Numbered from the stretch's first letter, positions 1 through 10,345 are shown. The stretch is 64,000 nt of DNA from Palaemon carinicauda (GCF_036898095.1 NC_090751.1:88445604-88509603), one strand, 5' to 3'. Numbers and translations: made by a program. The notes: generated by a model not told the origin, from the letters alone.

Positions 1-186
1 AATTCAAGAAAACCTGTTCTTATGTTACCATATAATCAATATAAAGTAACAATACCAATTTAATCTTTTCCTTCTTACACATGAAAAAAGTAAAACAAAA
101 CTTGTCATATTAAAATTGTTCGAGTGAAATAGAAGAATCAATTTTGATGGTACTCCATTGTAAACTTGATGAATGAGAAACAGATT

Positions 187-305
187 CTAGAAACATTTAA
201 AATTGTCTTCTTCCTCCTGATGACTTGAAGTACTATAAATAACAGTTGTCAAATCATGTTGAAGGGGGATAACACCACCACTATTGCTGAGAATTGTCTG
301 AATTT
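187..305 (-). CDS. Possible terminal exon of an unknown host gene
   Basis: On the minus strand a splice-acceptor-like site (branch-like TGCTAAC, then ...TTTTGTAG) ends at 306. It is followed by 39 open codons ending in a stop at 187. The residues are mixed in composition and do not resemble the transposon proteins nearby. An ATTAAA poly(A)-like hexamer lies about 120 bases further on (59-64). The longer open frame up to 696 runs into a terminal repeat and is not credible upstream. I do not recognise the peptide, and chance is a serious alternative. Confidence 0.18.
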
Positions 306-595
306 CTACAAAATGAGACATTTTGATTGGATCGTTAGCATACAAGGGGGAACAGAATTCAAGTTGATGACGGTGGAGGCAGGGAAAACAGGGAACCAAT
401 ATCATTTCCAAATACTGTATTAAACGGAACCAAAGGCTCCAGATCCAAGATTTTCCACTCAAGCAAAAATTAACCTGCCTCATACATCTTGTGATGATGC
501 CTCTCTTACTGGAAGAACTAAATAACCAAGAACTAGGACGCAACCGAATAAAATAAGGAGGTTGAAAAATATTTGAGAACTTAAGAATACATCTA

Positions 596-1046
596 AAAAA
601 GGGATTTTGACGAAGGAAAAATCTATTTCTGGGGAGAGACCTGTGACGCCCGGTGAAAGGGTCCTTCTTTACACTTTTCTGATATAAATCTTCCAAATAT
701 ACCAGAGAAAGATAAAAGCATGGAATGCAGAGGTTACTACCCTCGCGCGAGCACCTTGTGGGTGTCGTGTATACATCAGGGGCGTGTGAAAACCACTATT
801 CACAGGCTGTCTTCCATTTAGATAATTCCTTCATCAAAGGGAAGGGCCGTAACAGAGGCCCTAGAAACCACACTTGGACCACGCCACCGACACCTAACAC
901 GAGCACCCTCTAGGACATCCTTCCGCAAGAACATATGGCTTGGCAAGGAAAGGGTGGGTCCGTACAAAAATAACCGGGAAGGGTTTCACCGGGCGTCACA
1001 GGTCTCTCCCCAGAAATAGATTTTTCCTTCGTCAAAATCCCTTTTC
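596..1046. repeat. Terminal inverted repeat pair at the 3' end of DIRS-A
   Basis: Bases 596-658 (…gggattttgacgaagg… to …cccggtgaaa) recur as a reverse complement at 984-1046 with essentially perfect identity over 58 bp. The arms could form a hairpin with a loop of about 325 bp. DIRS-type elements typically have an outer inverted terminal repeat plus an internal complementary region, and this fits that pattern. The loop contains another repeat (713-923) that recurs inverted at 16.7 kb. Confidence 0.7.
713..923 (+). repeat. 211-bp dispersed repeat, left inverted copy
   Basis: Runs from 'aaaagcatggaatgcagagg' to 'ccctctaggacatccttc' and includes 'ctcgcgcgagcacc'. It matches 16656-16866 in the opposite orientation with only a few substitutions. 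The matching stops abruptly at both ends. No open frame is shared that looks like a gene. It could be a MITE-like repeat or the terminus of a larger element. Confidence 0.75.
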
Positions 1047-1589
1047 TGGGTCGACCTGTGACGGCCGGTGAAAATGTACCAGAGAATGCCTTCCAAGCCC
1101 AATAAAGTAATAACATAATAAGGAGAATACAAACACCATGTAAGACAATAATATAATATAATAATGTAAGTAAACATCAAATTACAAACTAGACAAATGA
1201 CATAGGGAACGTAAGGCTAAATAAATATGAAGACAAGGAATCAACTGAGTGTCGAAACGCAAAAGGCATCAAACCTTACATGTCTAAGCATATCTAAACA
1301 TTAAAGGAACGGTAAAAACAATAACAGTTAAACCATAGGAATTAAACATGGTAAAAATCATAGGGCTAACGAACTACCCAGGAGAGTGGCGACGTGGTGT
1401 GAGTGGCGGGTAGGAGGGAGAAGAAAAGAGATGGAAGAAAGGAAGAAGAGATTAATGGGGAGAGATAAGACTCCCCGCTGCAACCGTTGGGTATTTAAGG
1501 GCCTGTAAGTTCTTTAGATAGTGGCGTTTGAAAACCATAGGAGATTTCCAACCCGTATATTTTTTAAGGTCATCAAAGTCCCTGTTCTG
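1047..1589. other. Non-coding tail of DIRS-A
   Basis: A-rich on the plus strand, between the inverted terminus and the recombinase stop. I see no gene, RNA or strong repeat here. It is most likely the 3' untranslated part of DIRS-A. Confidence 0.4.
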
Positions 1590-2462
1590 TTAGTAATTGA
1601 TGGAGGTAGCTACTGACCGTATATCATGAGCATGGGGAAATGATTCCGGATTAGTATGTTTAATGAAGTAGAGGATTTGTTGTCTGATACCTTGAATGGA
1701 AATAGTACCTCCTTGTTTCTTGATAAACAAGGGGCCAGACGAGCGGGTGGCAGTTCTAGCTAAAAAGGCCCTGAGAGTAGTGACTGGACACAGAGAAAGG
1801 ATCCTGGGGAAGAGGGATAATCTTCCGAGGGGAGTACCTATTTTGCGGATCCTCATTTTTAGCTAGGAAAGCTCTGTCTGGAGAAAGGAGTACTTCGTCT
1901 GAAGGGAAGAAATCTATGTTTTCCGGGTTTCGTGAGAGAGCTGCTAGTTCTGATATTCTAGCACCTGAGGCCAAAGCCGTTAAAAATAAAGTCTTCCTAA
2001 GAAGAGTGATATAAGAGCAGGATTCATTGTCCGTGTCCGACGCAAGTTTGAGGACATCGTTCAGAGACCAAGATACCTTTTGTGGCCGAACCGAAGGTCG
2101 AAGCCTAGCACACGCTTTTGGAAAAGATGAGAAATAGGAATCAGCTAGGTTAATGTTAAACCCAACAAGGAAGAACTTGTTCAAAGCTGACTTGATGGTG
2201 GTTAAAGTTCTAGCTGCTAGGCCTTTGTCAAATAGGAACCTCAAGAAAGAGATGGCTAAATTCGGAGACATACGAGTATGGTCTGAATTCTTAGGAAATC
2301 TGCTAGTTTCTTAACGGCCGAATCATATTGACGAATTGTCGAGTCCCTTTTGTCTGATTCGATGAAGAGAACGTTTTCCGGGTCAATGTTCGCATCTCTA
2401 CGAGCTGCAAACTTCATGTAGTCCACAAAGTTAGAGTTTTGGCTATCCTTGAGGAATCTGAC
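1590..2462 (-). pseudogene. DIRS-A tyrosine recombinase, frameshifted
   Basis: Tyrosine recombinase (integrase) domain that would insert the circular DIRS cDNA. The N-terminal part, about 2462-2280, includes '…DSTIRQYDSAVKKLADF'. A frameshift near 2275 leads to the core with the first catalytic arginine in 'ALASGARISEL'. A second frameshift near 1850 leads to the box-II motif 'HAHDIRSVATSINY', which carries HxxR. The frame stops at 1590 soon after box II, so the region with the nucleophilic tyrosine is shortened or lost. The frame breaks make it a pseudogene. Confidence 0.75.
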
Positions 2463-3985
2463 ACAGTGAGTTTAGATTACTTGGGTCAGTTTGGGGAACG
2501 GGATCCGGAAGGGACGGAGTTTCAACTCGAGGAGGAGAGGAAACCAACTGTTCTTTGGCCAGTGAGGTGCTACTAAAGCCACTGCTCCCCGGAAGGAGCG
2601 TAGTTTGTGTAAAACTTTCATTAGAAGATTCACTGGGGGGAATTAGGTAAATCTTCTTCCAATGGTTCCAATCCAGGGTTAATGCATCCATGGCATAAGC
2701 CTGAGGGTCCAGGGTTGGGGTCACATAACAAGGAAGTTTGTGATTCATCTGAGTTGCGAATAGATCTACCTGGAGGCCCGGAACCAGCCCGAGTATCCAC
2801 CGGAATGAAATTATGTCTAGAGACTATTCTGATTCCAGTGGTTTCGTCCTGGATAGTGAGTCCGCTCTGACATTCTGGACTCCCGCTAAGTGAGTTGCTG
2901 ACAGGAACCAGTTCTTTCCTGTTGCCAAGGCGAAGATAGTGACCAGGATCTGATTCAGGTTGGGTGACTTGGATCCGCCTCTGTTGACGCAGTGTACTAC
3001 GGCTGTGCTGTCTGACACTACTCTGATGTGGGTCGACCTCGGAGGAGAGTCTCTCTTCAGGGTCAAGAACACTGCCATGGCTTCGAGAGCATTGATATGG
3101 AACTGTTTCATGGCGAGTGACCAAGAGCCCTGAAACATCTGATGTTCGGAGTAACCCTCCCATCCACTTAGAGACGCGTCTGTATGAATTGTCACTTGTG
3201 GAGGTGGGAATTGTAGAGGAACCGATTGGAGAGGTTCTTCGGTTCGCACCATGGGCGTAGTCTCATTTTCAAGACAGAGGGGATCTTCGAGACCTTGTCT
3301 CTTAAAGGTACTGTAGCTCTCTTTCTCCAAACTCGATTGATGTCTTTGAATTTGGCTTTTAATAGGAGATCTGTTACTGAAGCGAATTGGAGAAGACCAA
3401 GGATTCTTTCTAAGGCTTTTCTGGACACCTGCTTGTGATTGAGAAAATTCTTGATCTTGGAAGCTATTTCTCTTACCTTTTTGGAAGGAAGAGACAGCGT
3501 GTGCTTCGAAAGGTCCCACTGAATGCCTAACCATTCGAAGTGGCCTGATGGTTGCAGGCGGGACTTTTGGAGATTGACCCGAAATCCCAGGTTGGCGAGA
3601 AATCGAAGTACTTTCTTCGTAGCTCTGTTGCTTTCCATGGCCGACCGGGCCCAAATGAGCCAATCGTCCAGATAAGCAATGATCTGTATCCCTTGGTTCC
3701 TGAGTTGTTCTAACACTGTCTCTCCCAGTTTCGTGAATATCCTGGGAGCAATGTTGAGGCCGAAGGTATGACTTTGAACGCAAAGGCTTTCCTGCCTAGG
3801 CGGAAACCTAGATAAGAGAGAAGTTTCGAGCTATTGGCACATGATAATAGACGCCGGTAAGGTCGATAGAGGTGGTGACGGCCCCACGGGGAAGTAAGGT
3901 CCGTACCTGAGAGATAGTCAACATCCGGAATGAATGAATGATTTAAAGTTTTCAGGCATCCTGACATCTAAGGTCATTGACGCCG
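2443..3985 (-). pseudogene. DIRS-A reverse transcriptase-RNase H, 5'-truncated and frameshifted
   Basis: Across shifting minus-strand frames the RT boxes read in order: a decayed stretch ending 'FRMLTISQVR', then 'SIDLTGVYYHVPI', 'FRLGRKAFAFKVIP', and the catalytic 'YLDDWLIW' at about 3660. RNase H follows with 'IHTDASLSGWEG', 'NALEAMAV', 'VVSDSTAVVHCVN' and 'RADSLSR', so its acidic residues are present. The C-terminal extension typical of DIRS polyproteins ('LPCYVTPTLDPQAYAMDAL') follows at 2748-2630. The N-terminal RT is missing where the LINE abuts. Confidence 0.8.
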
Positions 3986-4080
3986 GTAACATTTAATTTA
4001 TATATACAAAAGTAAAAAATGAAATAAAATAAAAAATTAGAGTATTCAATTAAAATCATAAAAATTGAATGTCATAAAAG

Positions 4081-7000
4081 TTAAATATTTTTCAGAAGAC
4101 CTGCTTCTGAAAGAAATCTAAAAATGCCACTTGCATGGTAGGACACATCATTTCCAAGAATCTTGGCAAGGATGAACCTGCCACCCTCACCTCGAGCCTC
4201 AAACAAATATCTATTCCGCAAGATGTCATAATTGGGGCATTCGGTCAACAAATGCCTTACTGTTAGAGGTACTAAACAGTTGTCACAATACGGTTGCTGT
4301 TGGCCCTTCAACAGAAACTCATGTGTCAACCGAGTGTGACCAATACGGAGACGACAAAGAGACGTCTCCCATTTTCGGGGCATCATATTATACCTCCAAG
4401 GAGATATGTCATTTGTTACTTCCCTCATTTTATTGCCATCTTGACTATCCCATTGCTGTTGCCATTTATTGCAAACCAATTTCTTGATGTCAGGTAAGAA
4501 ATCATTACAGGGAATGGGATATCTTCTTGGCAGCAACTCTGATGCAGCCTCCTTAGCCAGTGAATCTGCCTTCTCATTCCCGGACACACCTACATGTGCT
4601 GGAACCCAACAAAATTGAACTGTTATACCTCTCCGTCCAATAAGGAAAAGCCATTCTAAAATCTTTAAAACTAGAGGGTTATTAGAATTAAAAGCTTCCA
4701 TAGCTTGAAGGACACTCCTTGCATCACTAAAAATTGTAAAATTACCCTCCTTCTCCAACGCTATTTTCTCAATAGCAGTTAATATGCCATACAGTTCGGC
4801 AGTAAATATGGAAGCGGTCAGAGGAAGTGCACCTCTACAATTAAAACCATTACTATGTACTCCAAATCCAACGCCAGCATCAGATTTGGAGCCATCAGTA
4901 TAGATAAAAGTTGATCCTCTATGTTCTTTAACATGTTCATTAAAAAGAGACCTGGCTTCTATGTCTGACATATTCTTCTTATCTCCGATAAAATATTTAC
5001 AAAAAGATATCTCTGGTAACTTCCATGGAGGCGTTGATGAGATCTTGAATGGAAGTATCTTATTTCTAATTATATCCAGACTATCTAATAATCGTTTCAC
5101 CCGAAAGCCATAAGGTTGAGGGGATTTTGGGTGCAACTCAAAGTATGATGCTTGTCTTACAAGGCTTGCAGTCTGAAAGGCTAGAGAGTTAGGGAGTCTT
5201 TGCAATCTAAACCAATACCGAAGAATGGAAGACATTCGGTAAAGGTCTAGAGGTAACTCTCCAGCATCAACAAGGAGACTTGGGATAGGCGAGGTTTTAA
5301 AAGCTCCAGTAGACAATCTAATACCTGCATGATGTATCGAGTCTAATATTTTTAACCGGCTTGGGGTGGCTGAAGAATATACCTCACAACCATAACTAAT
5401 TTTGGAAAAAATCAAGGCCTTGTATAATTTTAAAATAGTATTGCGGTCTGCCCCCCATGATGTATGGGATAATACTTTTAAGATATTCAGAGCTTCAACA
5501 CATTTAGCTTTTAGCGCTTTTAGGTGAGAAACCCATGTAAGTTTACAGTCAAATATCAAACCTAAAAATTTGGTTTCCGATACACATGGTATCCGTTGAC
5601 CTTTAATGTATATATCCGGGTCTGGATGTACTCCCCGGATACGACAAAAATGGACAATGGTAGTTTTACTTGTCGAGAACTTGAATCCACTCATGTCAGC
5701 CCACTGGATAATTTTATCAATAGAGAGTTGGATTTTTCTCTCAACCATTGCCATTCTAGTGCCAGCAAATGATATTGAGAGATCATCCACAAATAATGTT
5801 GAGAGAACATCCTGGGGAATGGCTGAGGATATCCCATTAATTGCTAGTGCAAAAAGGGTTACACTCAGCACACTACCCTGAGGAACTCCTTCTTCCTGGC
5901 ACTTACTCTCTGATAGAGTTTCCCCCACTCTCACTTGAAAAACTCTACGTGAAAGAAATGCCTGAATAAATAGTGGCAGCTCTCCTCTCAATCCCAATTC
6001 ATGAATGGTTTTAAGAATACCATATCTCCATGTGGTATCATATGCCTTTTCAAGGTCAAAAAATACTGTAACATGGTGCTGTTTGGAAGCAAAGGCTTCA
6101 CAAATAGAAGACTCAAGTCGTATCAACACATCAGTCGTTGAGTGCATTTTTCGGAATCCACATTGAATCGGTGATAAAATACCTTTCTTTTCAAGGTACC
6201 ATATCAGCCTTGCATTGACCATCTTCTCCATAATTTTACATAAACAAGATGTCAATGCAATAGGACGATAGTTTGCTGCTAAAAACTTGTCTTTACCAGG
6301 TTTTAAAAAGGCTAAAATAATGGCTAGTTCCCAAACACTTGGGTAACTATGATCATGCCATATTCTATTAATAATGCTTAAAATAAATAGCTTTGTATTA
6401 AAATGTACATGTTTAATCATTGCATATGGAATTCCATCGGGACCAGGGGCTGTATCGTTGCAATGAGCAAGTGCGGAATCAAATTCTCTTTCAGTGAAAG
6501 GAGAATTATACGACTCTTCCCTTCTTGTTGCAAAATTTAAAATTTTATTTTCTTCAGTGCTCCTATACTGGTGACCAGGGGCTCCTTCACACTTGCTGGA
6601 TACATTTGAAAAATGATTAGCCAAGGCATTGCTAACTTCATTTGCTTCAGTTACATACTGGCCATTCACCTTCAACACTGGTGGTGGGTTGGGGGTGAAT
6701 TTGCCAGCTATCCTTTTTACTTTCCTCCACACAGAAGATGGTGGTGTTCTACTGTTAATGGAGGAAACAAAAGACATCCATGACTGGCGCCTTGCTTCTT
6801 TCATGGCACGACGGAACTGTGCTCTACATTTCTTGTACATAATTAAATTCTCATCAGTTCGGAGTCTACGCAATCGTGTTAGAGATCTTCTTGTGGCTCT
6901 GTGGAGTGCAGTTAGTTCTGAAGACCACCACGGGACTGGTCGTCGTTTGAATAACCCTGTTGTTTTGGGAATTGAATTGACTCCTGCTGTATGAAGAGTT

Positions 7001-7770
7001 CCATTCAGCAGGTCTATAGCATCATCAATACTTTCAAACTGTTCTGCTCTCCCTTCGATTTCACTTAGCTCAGAAAATTTAACCCAGTCTGCCTTGTCTA
7101 GATTCCAACGTGGCGATCTTTGCAAAGGTGGACCCTTGTTGGTGTTTATAATGATTGGTGCATGATCACTAGTATGCCAATCATCTAATGTCCTCCAATC
7201 AAAATCAAGAAGGCAGTTAGAACTTGCAATTGAAAGGTCAATGCATGACAAAGTACCTGTCTGAACATGGAAGTGCGTGGGCTCTCCTGTATTAAGGAGC
7301 CCCACATCCTCATTCTCCACAATTGATGAGATAATATTGCCCCTTGTGTTGGCCAAAACATCACCCCATAAAGGATGTCTACCATTCATATCTCCCAGTA
7401 AGAGAAAAGGTTGAGGGAGTTGTTGAATAACTTCTGCTAAATCATCATATAAAATATCATCATTTGGAGGTAAGTACAGAGAGCATATTGTATATTTTCT
7501 CCCTATATCAATTTGTACAACAACTGCCTGCAGGGTTGTACGTATAGACATGGGTATTTGGGGAACATCTCGACGAATGTACATGAGACTTCCGCCATGG
7601 CTCCCTGCTTGTTGATTATATGGTGTTCTATAGCTACCATACTCTCGAGGACTAGGAGTGTTAGAATCAAGCATACTTTCCTGTAGACATACTATTATGG
7701 GGGAATGCTCATGAATTAGGAGCTTAAGTTCTTCATATTTCGCCCTCAAACCCTGACAGTTCCATTGCAA
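4081..7770 (-). CDS. LINE ORF2 polyprotein: endonuclease, reverse transcriptase, RNase H
   Basis: About 1229 residues. An APE-type endonuclease spans about 1-215, with 'QWNCQGLR', 'CLQES' (E31), 'LLGDMNGRHPLWGD' and 'WHTSDHAP'. The reverse transcriptase spans about 470-720, with 'NYRPIALTS', 'VFFDLEKAYD', 'GVPQGSVLS' and the catalytic 'LFVDDLSISF' (D662/D663). RNase H spans about 951-1080, with D959 (YTDGS), E992, D1016 and D1069 and 'WVPAHVGVSGNEKAD'. A C-terminal zinc knuckle (C-x2-C…H…C) lies at about 1162-1178. All catalytic residues I can check are present. The frame has no ATG at its start: the first in-frame codon that could initiate near the homologous start is TTG at 7770, and an in-frame TAA lies at 7792-7794. 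It would nick chromosomal DNA and prime reverse transcription there. Confidence 0.92.
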   Translation of the reverse strand: MQWNCQGLRAKYEELKLLIHEHSPIIVCLQESMLDSNTPSPREYGSYRTPYNQQAGSHGGSLMYIRRDVPQIPMSIRTTLQAVVVQIDIGRKYTICSLYLPPNDDILYDDLAEVIQQLPQPFLLLGDMNGRHPLWGDVLANTRGNIISSIVENEDVGLLNTGEPTHFHVQTGTLSCIDLSIASSNCLLDFDWRTLDDWHTSDHAPIIINTNKGPPLQRSPRWNLDKADWVKFSELSEIEGRAEQFESIDDAIDLLNGTLHTAGVNSIPKTTGLFKRRPVPWWSSELTALHRATRRSLTRLRRLRTDENLIMYKKCRAQFRRAMKEARRQSWMSFVSSINSRTPPSSVWRKVKRIAGKFTPNPPPVLKVNGQYVTEANEVSNALANHFSNVSSKCEGAPGHQYRSTEENKILNFATRREESYNSPFTEREFDSALAHCNDTAPGPDGIPYAMIKHVHFNTKLFILSIINRIWHDHSYPSVWELAIILAFLKPGKDKFLAANYRPIALTSCLCKIMEKMVNARLIWYLEKKGILSPIQCGFRKMHSTTDVLIRLESSICEAFASKQHHVTVFFDLEKAYDTTWRYGILKTIHELGLRGELPLFIQAFLSRRVFQVRVGETLSESKCQEEGVPQGSVLSVTLFALAINGISSAIPQDVLSTLFVDDLSISFAGTRMAMVERKIQLSIDKIIQWADMSGFKFSTSKTTIVHFCRIRGVHPDPDIYIKGQRIPCVSETKFLGLIFDCKLTWVSHLKALKAKCVEALNILKVLSHTSWGADRNTILKLYKALIFSKISYGCEVYSSATPSRLKILDSIHHAGIRLSTGAFKTSPIPSLLVDAGELPLDLYRMSSILRYWFRLQRLPNSLAFQTASLVRQASYFELHPKSPQPYGFRVKRLLDSLDIIRNKILPFKISSTPPWKLPEISFCKYFIGDKKNMSDIEARSLFNEHVKEHRGSTFIYTDGSKSDAGVGFGVHSNGFNCRGALPLTASIFTAELYGILTAIEKIALEKEGNFTIFSDARSVLQAMEAFNSNNPLVLKILEWLFLIGRRGITVQFCWVPAHVGVSGNEKADSLAKEAASELLPRRYPIPCNDFLPDIKKLVCNKWQQQWDSQDGNKMREVTNDISPWRYNMMPRKWETSLCRLRIGHTRLTHEFLLKGQQQPYCDNCLVPLTVRHLLTECPNYDILRNRYLFEARGEGGRFILAKILGNDVSYHASGIFRFLSEAGLLKNI

Positions 7771-7784
7771 AATGGAGGAGAAAA

Positions 7785-9608
7785 CTATGGATTATTTCTG
7801 GAAGACGTCTTGGGTGAGGTCTTCCCATTAGCAGTTTTTAATCTAACATTATTACTTGTAGGTTTCTTCAGAGATGGTCTTGTTATGTTGGGTTTTACGT
7901 TGGAGTTTTTCTTTGTATCTTTTTTATATATTTGTTGAGGGGGATGGTGGACCTCAACTTGAATTTCTGATTTATCTAAATTGTCTTCTGGTTGATCGCC
8001 AACATCAACAGACAAAACATCATATTTATTTGATGTCATAATTCTAGTATTTCTTATGGAAGGGGGTGAGAGAGATGGAGGTCTCTCTCTTTTACGATTA
8101 ATAGGTTGCAAGTTACCAGGTTTTTGTACCTTCCCCACTACAGGTACACCTGATAACTTGGTGTCAGGTGGAATCTCCATTAAATCAGGCAAGGATATGG
8201 CCTGGGAGAGGTTAGTACTATCCTTTGTAATGGGGGACAAAGGTTTGATAGTGGTGGGCAATGTCTTTTGGTTGATACTCAATGATAAATCTTTAGGAGG
8301 AGATGTTCTTGTCTTATGCAGCACTTTATCAATAGATTGTGAATTCCTTTTTCGAGAACTACCTACAGTAGTAGGTGGGTGAGATGATTCCCGAGGAACT
8401 TTTTCTCCTGTTTTTAATGTTTTTGCATAAGTATTAGATTTATTTAATAATCTCTTGGCATGCCCCACGCTTACATGTTCAATAATTGATTTATTGAGGG
8501 CAGCCTCTTCTAACTTATAAAACTGGCAGCTCCTATCATTAGATTTATGATTAGAGTTGCAGTTTAAGCATCTTGCCTCAAGTGTACAATCCCCATGGTA
8601 AATTTTGGAGCAAGTATTACAAATTTTTTCATTATTGCAAACTTTGGAAGGATGTCCAAATTTGAAGCAATTATAACATTGCAGTGGCTTCTGCTTAAAA
8701 GGTTGAATTCTGATCCTTTCGTTTTCTATGTCTATGTGGAAAGGTACACCAGCATCCTGGAAAGTAAGAACAATCATTGATGTTCCAGGTACTTTATGTA
8801 CTTTCCACACTGATAGGGGACACATGGCCAATATCTCCTCTTCAGTAAATTCATACAGATCCCTATTAAAAACCACTCCCCTTCCATAGCTAAAGTTTAG
8901 ATGGGGTTTGATGTCCAATTTTATATCATCATTTACTGTCTTCAAATTAGACAGTATAACAGACTGTGTGTATGACTTGGCCTTTATCAAGAAACTTTTC
9001 TTCCCGAATCGAGATATATCTCCAGGTGCGATCGTACCTACCTTTCTCTGAAGAAATTTGCATATCTTGAAATAATTTTCCGTACCTCCCACAGATTGAG
9101 CAAGAAGCCACATTGGTGGTTTTGGCTTTCTTTGGGATGGTATATCTGCCTCTATATCTTTATCAGCCCAGTCTGCTGGTCTGTAGACATCCAGATCTTT
9201 AGGTGCCCCATCACAAAGAGCACCCTTAACACTCATATTACCTACTTTAATATCAACAATGTTACAGCTTGCATTAAATGCTTCCTCATGACAATTAAAT
9301 GATAACCAAGATTCCCAATTATCATCTTGAAGTTTCATTCTAATTTCTTTTATTGATCCGTAACACTCAAATATTTTATGTAGCACATCATAATTAGCTT
9401 CTAAAGGGATTTGGGTAACGTGCAGGACTTTCAGTTTTCCTGTGTTGCCCAAATTACCCTTTTTCAGAATGTTTAAAGAACAGTCCTTTTTAGTTCCTAG
9501 GTCGTCAACGGAGTTTTCTTTAAATGAATTGCCAGAGGTCGTCAACAGTGCCGGGGGCGAGTCAGCATATCCAGGGGAGGTGGGGTCATTTTCACAAGAA
9601 TCCATCAT
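7785..9608 (-). CDS. LINE ORF1: Gag-like RNA-binding protein with RRM-like fold and three zinc knuckles
   Basis: 607 residues, expected to coat the element RNA. An RRM-like segment lies at about 58-135 ('LHVTQIPLEANYDVLHKIF'), followed by a second conserved segment at about 180-300. Three Cys/His knuckles lie at about 311-361: C-x2-C-x4-H-x4-C ('CYNCFKFGHPSKVC'), C-x2-C-x4-H-x2-C, and C-x2-C-x3-H-x6-C. The C-terminal 240 residues are Ser/Pro/Lys-rich and probably disordered. The start is ATG at 9608 (two Met codons in a row). The stop at 7785 lies 14 bases before the ORF2 TTG codon, so the two ORFs are in different frames and nearly adjacent. Confidence 0.88.
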   Translation of the reverse strand: MMDSCENDPTSPGYADSPPALLTTSGNSFKENSVDDLGTKKDCSLNILKKGNLGNTGKLKVLHVTQIPLEANYDVLHKIFECYGSIKEIRMKLQDDNWESWLSFNCHEEAFNASCNIVDIKVGNMSVKGALCDGAPKDLDVYRPADWADKDIEADIPSQRKPKPPMWLLAQSVGGTENYFKICKFLQRKVGTIAPGDISRFGKKSFLIKAKSYTQSVILSNLKTVNDDIKLDIKPHLNFSYGRGVVFNRDLYEFTEEEILAMCPLSVWKVHKVPGTSMIVLTFQDAGVPFHIDIENERIRIQPFKQKPLQCYNCFKFGHPSKVCNNEKICNTCSKIYHGDCTLEARCLNCNSNHKSNDRSCQFYKLEEAALNKSIIEHVSVGHAKRLLNKSNTYAKTLKTGEKVPRESSHPPTTVGSSRKRNSQSIDKVLHKTRTSPPKDLSLSINQKTLPTTIKPLSPITKDSTNLSQAISLPDLMEIPPDTKLSGVPVVGKVQKPGNLQPINRKRERPPSLSPPSIRNTRIMTSNKYDVLSVDVGDQPEDNLDKSEIQVEVHHPPQQIYKKDTKKNSNVKPNITRPSLKKPTSNNVRLKTANGKTSPKTSSRNNP

Positions 9609-9990
9609 AAAAAAGAAGAGAGAAGAGTGATTTTTTGAAGTTTGATTTACCTGCTTGAGAACATTAAGGCATCACATGTTGGGAAGGAAATTTACACTCT
9701 CCACTACCGGCACAGTGAGAGTATACTTCCCAGATGGTCCACTCCATACCCTACCCGAAGGATAGCATCAAAACAGATATAGAGGCACAGGTGTAAGCTG
9801 AACCCGCCTGTTAGGACTGAGACCAAGAAACTATGGAATCATCCTCCCCATATCTGTAATGACGGGCTTCCGGCCAGAAGCCGAGAGTCCTACCCCAAGC
9901 ATTGGATCCCCCTGGATTCCGAAGACCCAACACTTGGAATAGTTCCGCCAAAAAGGTCCAAACCATCTTCGGGATGGCTGAGATCATCCT
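9609..9990 (-). other. Probable LINE 5' leader
   Basis: Non-coding stretch just upstream of ORF1, containing 'cagcttacacctgtgcctct' on the minus strand. I-like LINEs carry an internal promoter in this position, but I see no defined promoter motif. The outer boundary is a guess. Confidence 0.35.
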
Positions 9991-10229
9991 ATACACTCAC
10001 ATATAGCTTTGAGCACAAAGGCCTCCCAACCGCGACACCTTTCACATTCATCAAAGCAGGCAGCAATACCGGATGCAGAAACATCCGCCCAAGTGGCAAT
10101 AACAGATGTAGAAACATCCATGCCATAAAGAGAAAAAAAAAATAATAAATATACATATATATGTAAAAATATACACATATACATATGGAAAATTTTACTC
10201 ATAGGGTTGGGACAGCATCATGAAAGAAA

Positions 10230-10345
10230 GTTTATAATATTAGGAGAAGGTTGAAGCAATATAAAGAGGAAGAAAAAGATAAGAAAGAGAGAAATTTAGA
10301 TTCGAACTGGGGGAGCAATTTCCCCAAGTTCGAGAGCCCTCTTGC
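10230..10345 (-). repeat. Possible tRNA-derived SINE fragment
   Basis: The minus strand carries a B-box-like 'cagttcgaatctaaa' (near 10300) about 45 bases after 'ggtgacgggcaagaggg', with a pyrimidine-rich tail. The A box is weak. It sits exactly where the DIRS-B RT stops, so it may be an insertion. Confidence 0.35.

Larger units (their letters stand above)
596..3985 (-). mobile_element. DIRS-A: broken DIRS-type retrotransposon, 3' two-thirds
   Basis: Read on the minus strand, the order is RT (from just before the FRMLT box), RNase H, tyrosine recombinase, a non-coding tail and an inverted-repeat terminus. This is the DIRS order. Several frameshifts and stops break the frames. The gag and the start of RT are missing: the 3' end of a LINE abuts at about 3985. 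The sequence differs clearly from the DIRS family at 18.9-47 kb, so it is a separate lineage. Confidence 0.8.
3986..9990 (-). mobile_element. Two-ORF non-LTR retrotransposon (I/Nimb/LOA-like group), apparently intact coding
   Basis: Order on the minus strand: leader (about 9990-9609), ORF1 (9608-7785), ORF2 (endonuclease-RT-RNase H, ending 4081), then a T/A-rich 3' end of about 95 bp that abuts DIRS-A. An APE-type endonuclease plus RNase H and a three-knuckle ORF1 place it in the I-like group; the exact clade is inferred. Both ORFs lack internal stops. The 5' boundary is uncertain and I could not define a target-site duplication. Confidence 0.8.

Noticed and set aside
187..696. 169-residue minus-strand ORF as a whole gene
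   Set aside because: Its first part is terminal-repeat sequence shared with 984-1046; only the last 39 codons look exon-like.
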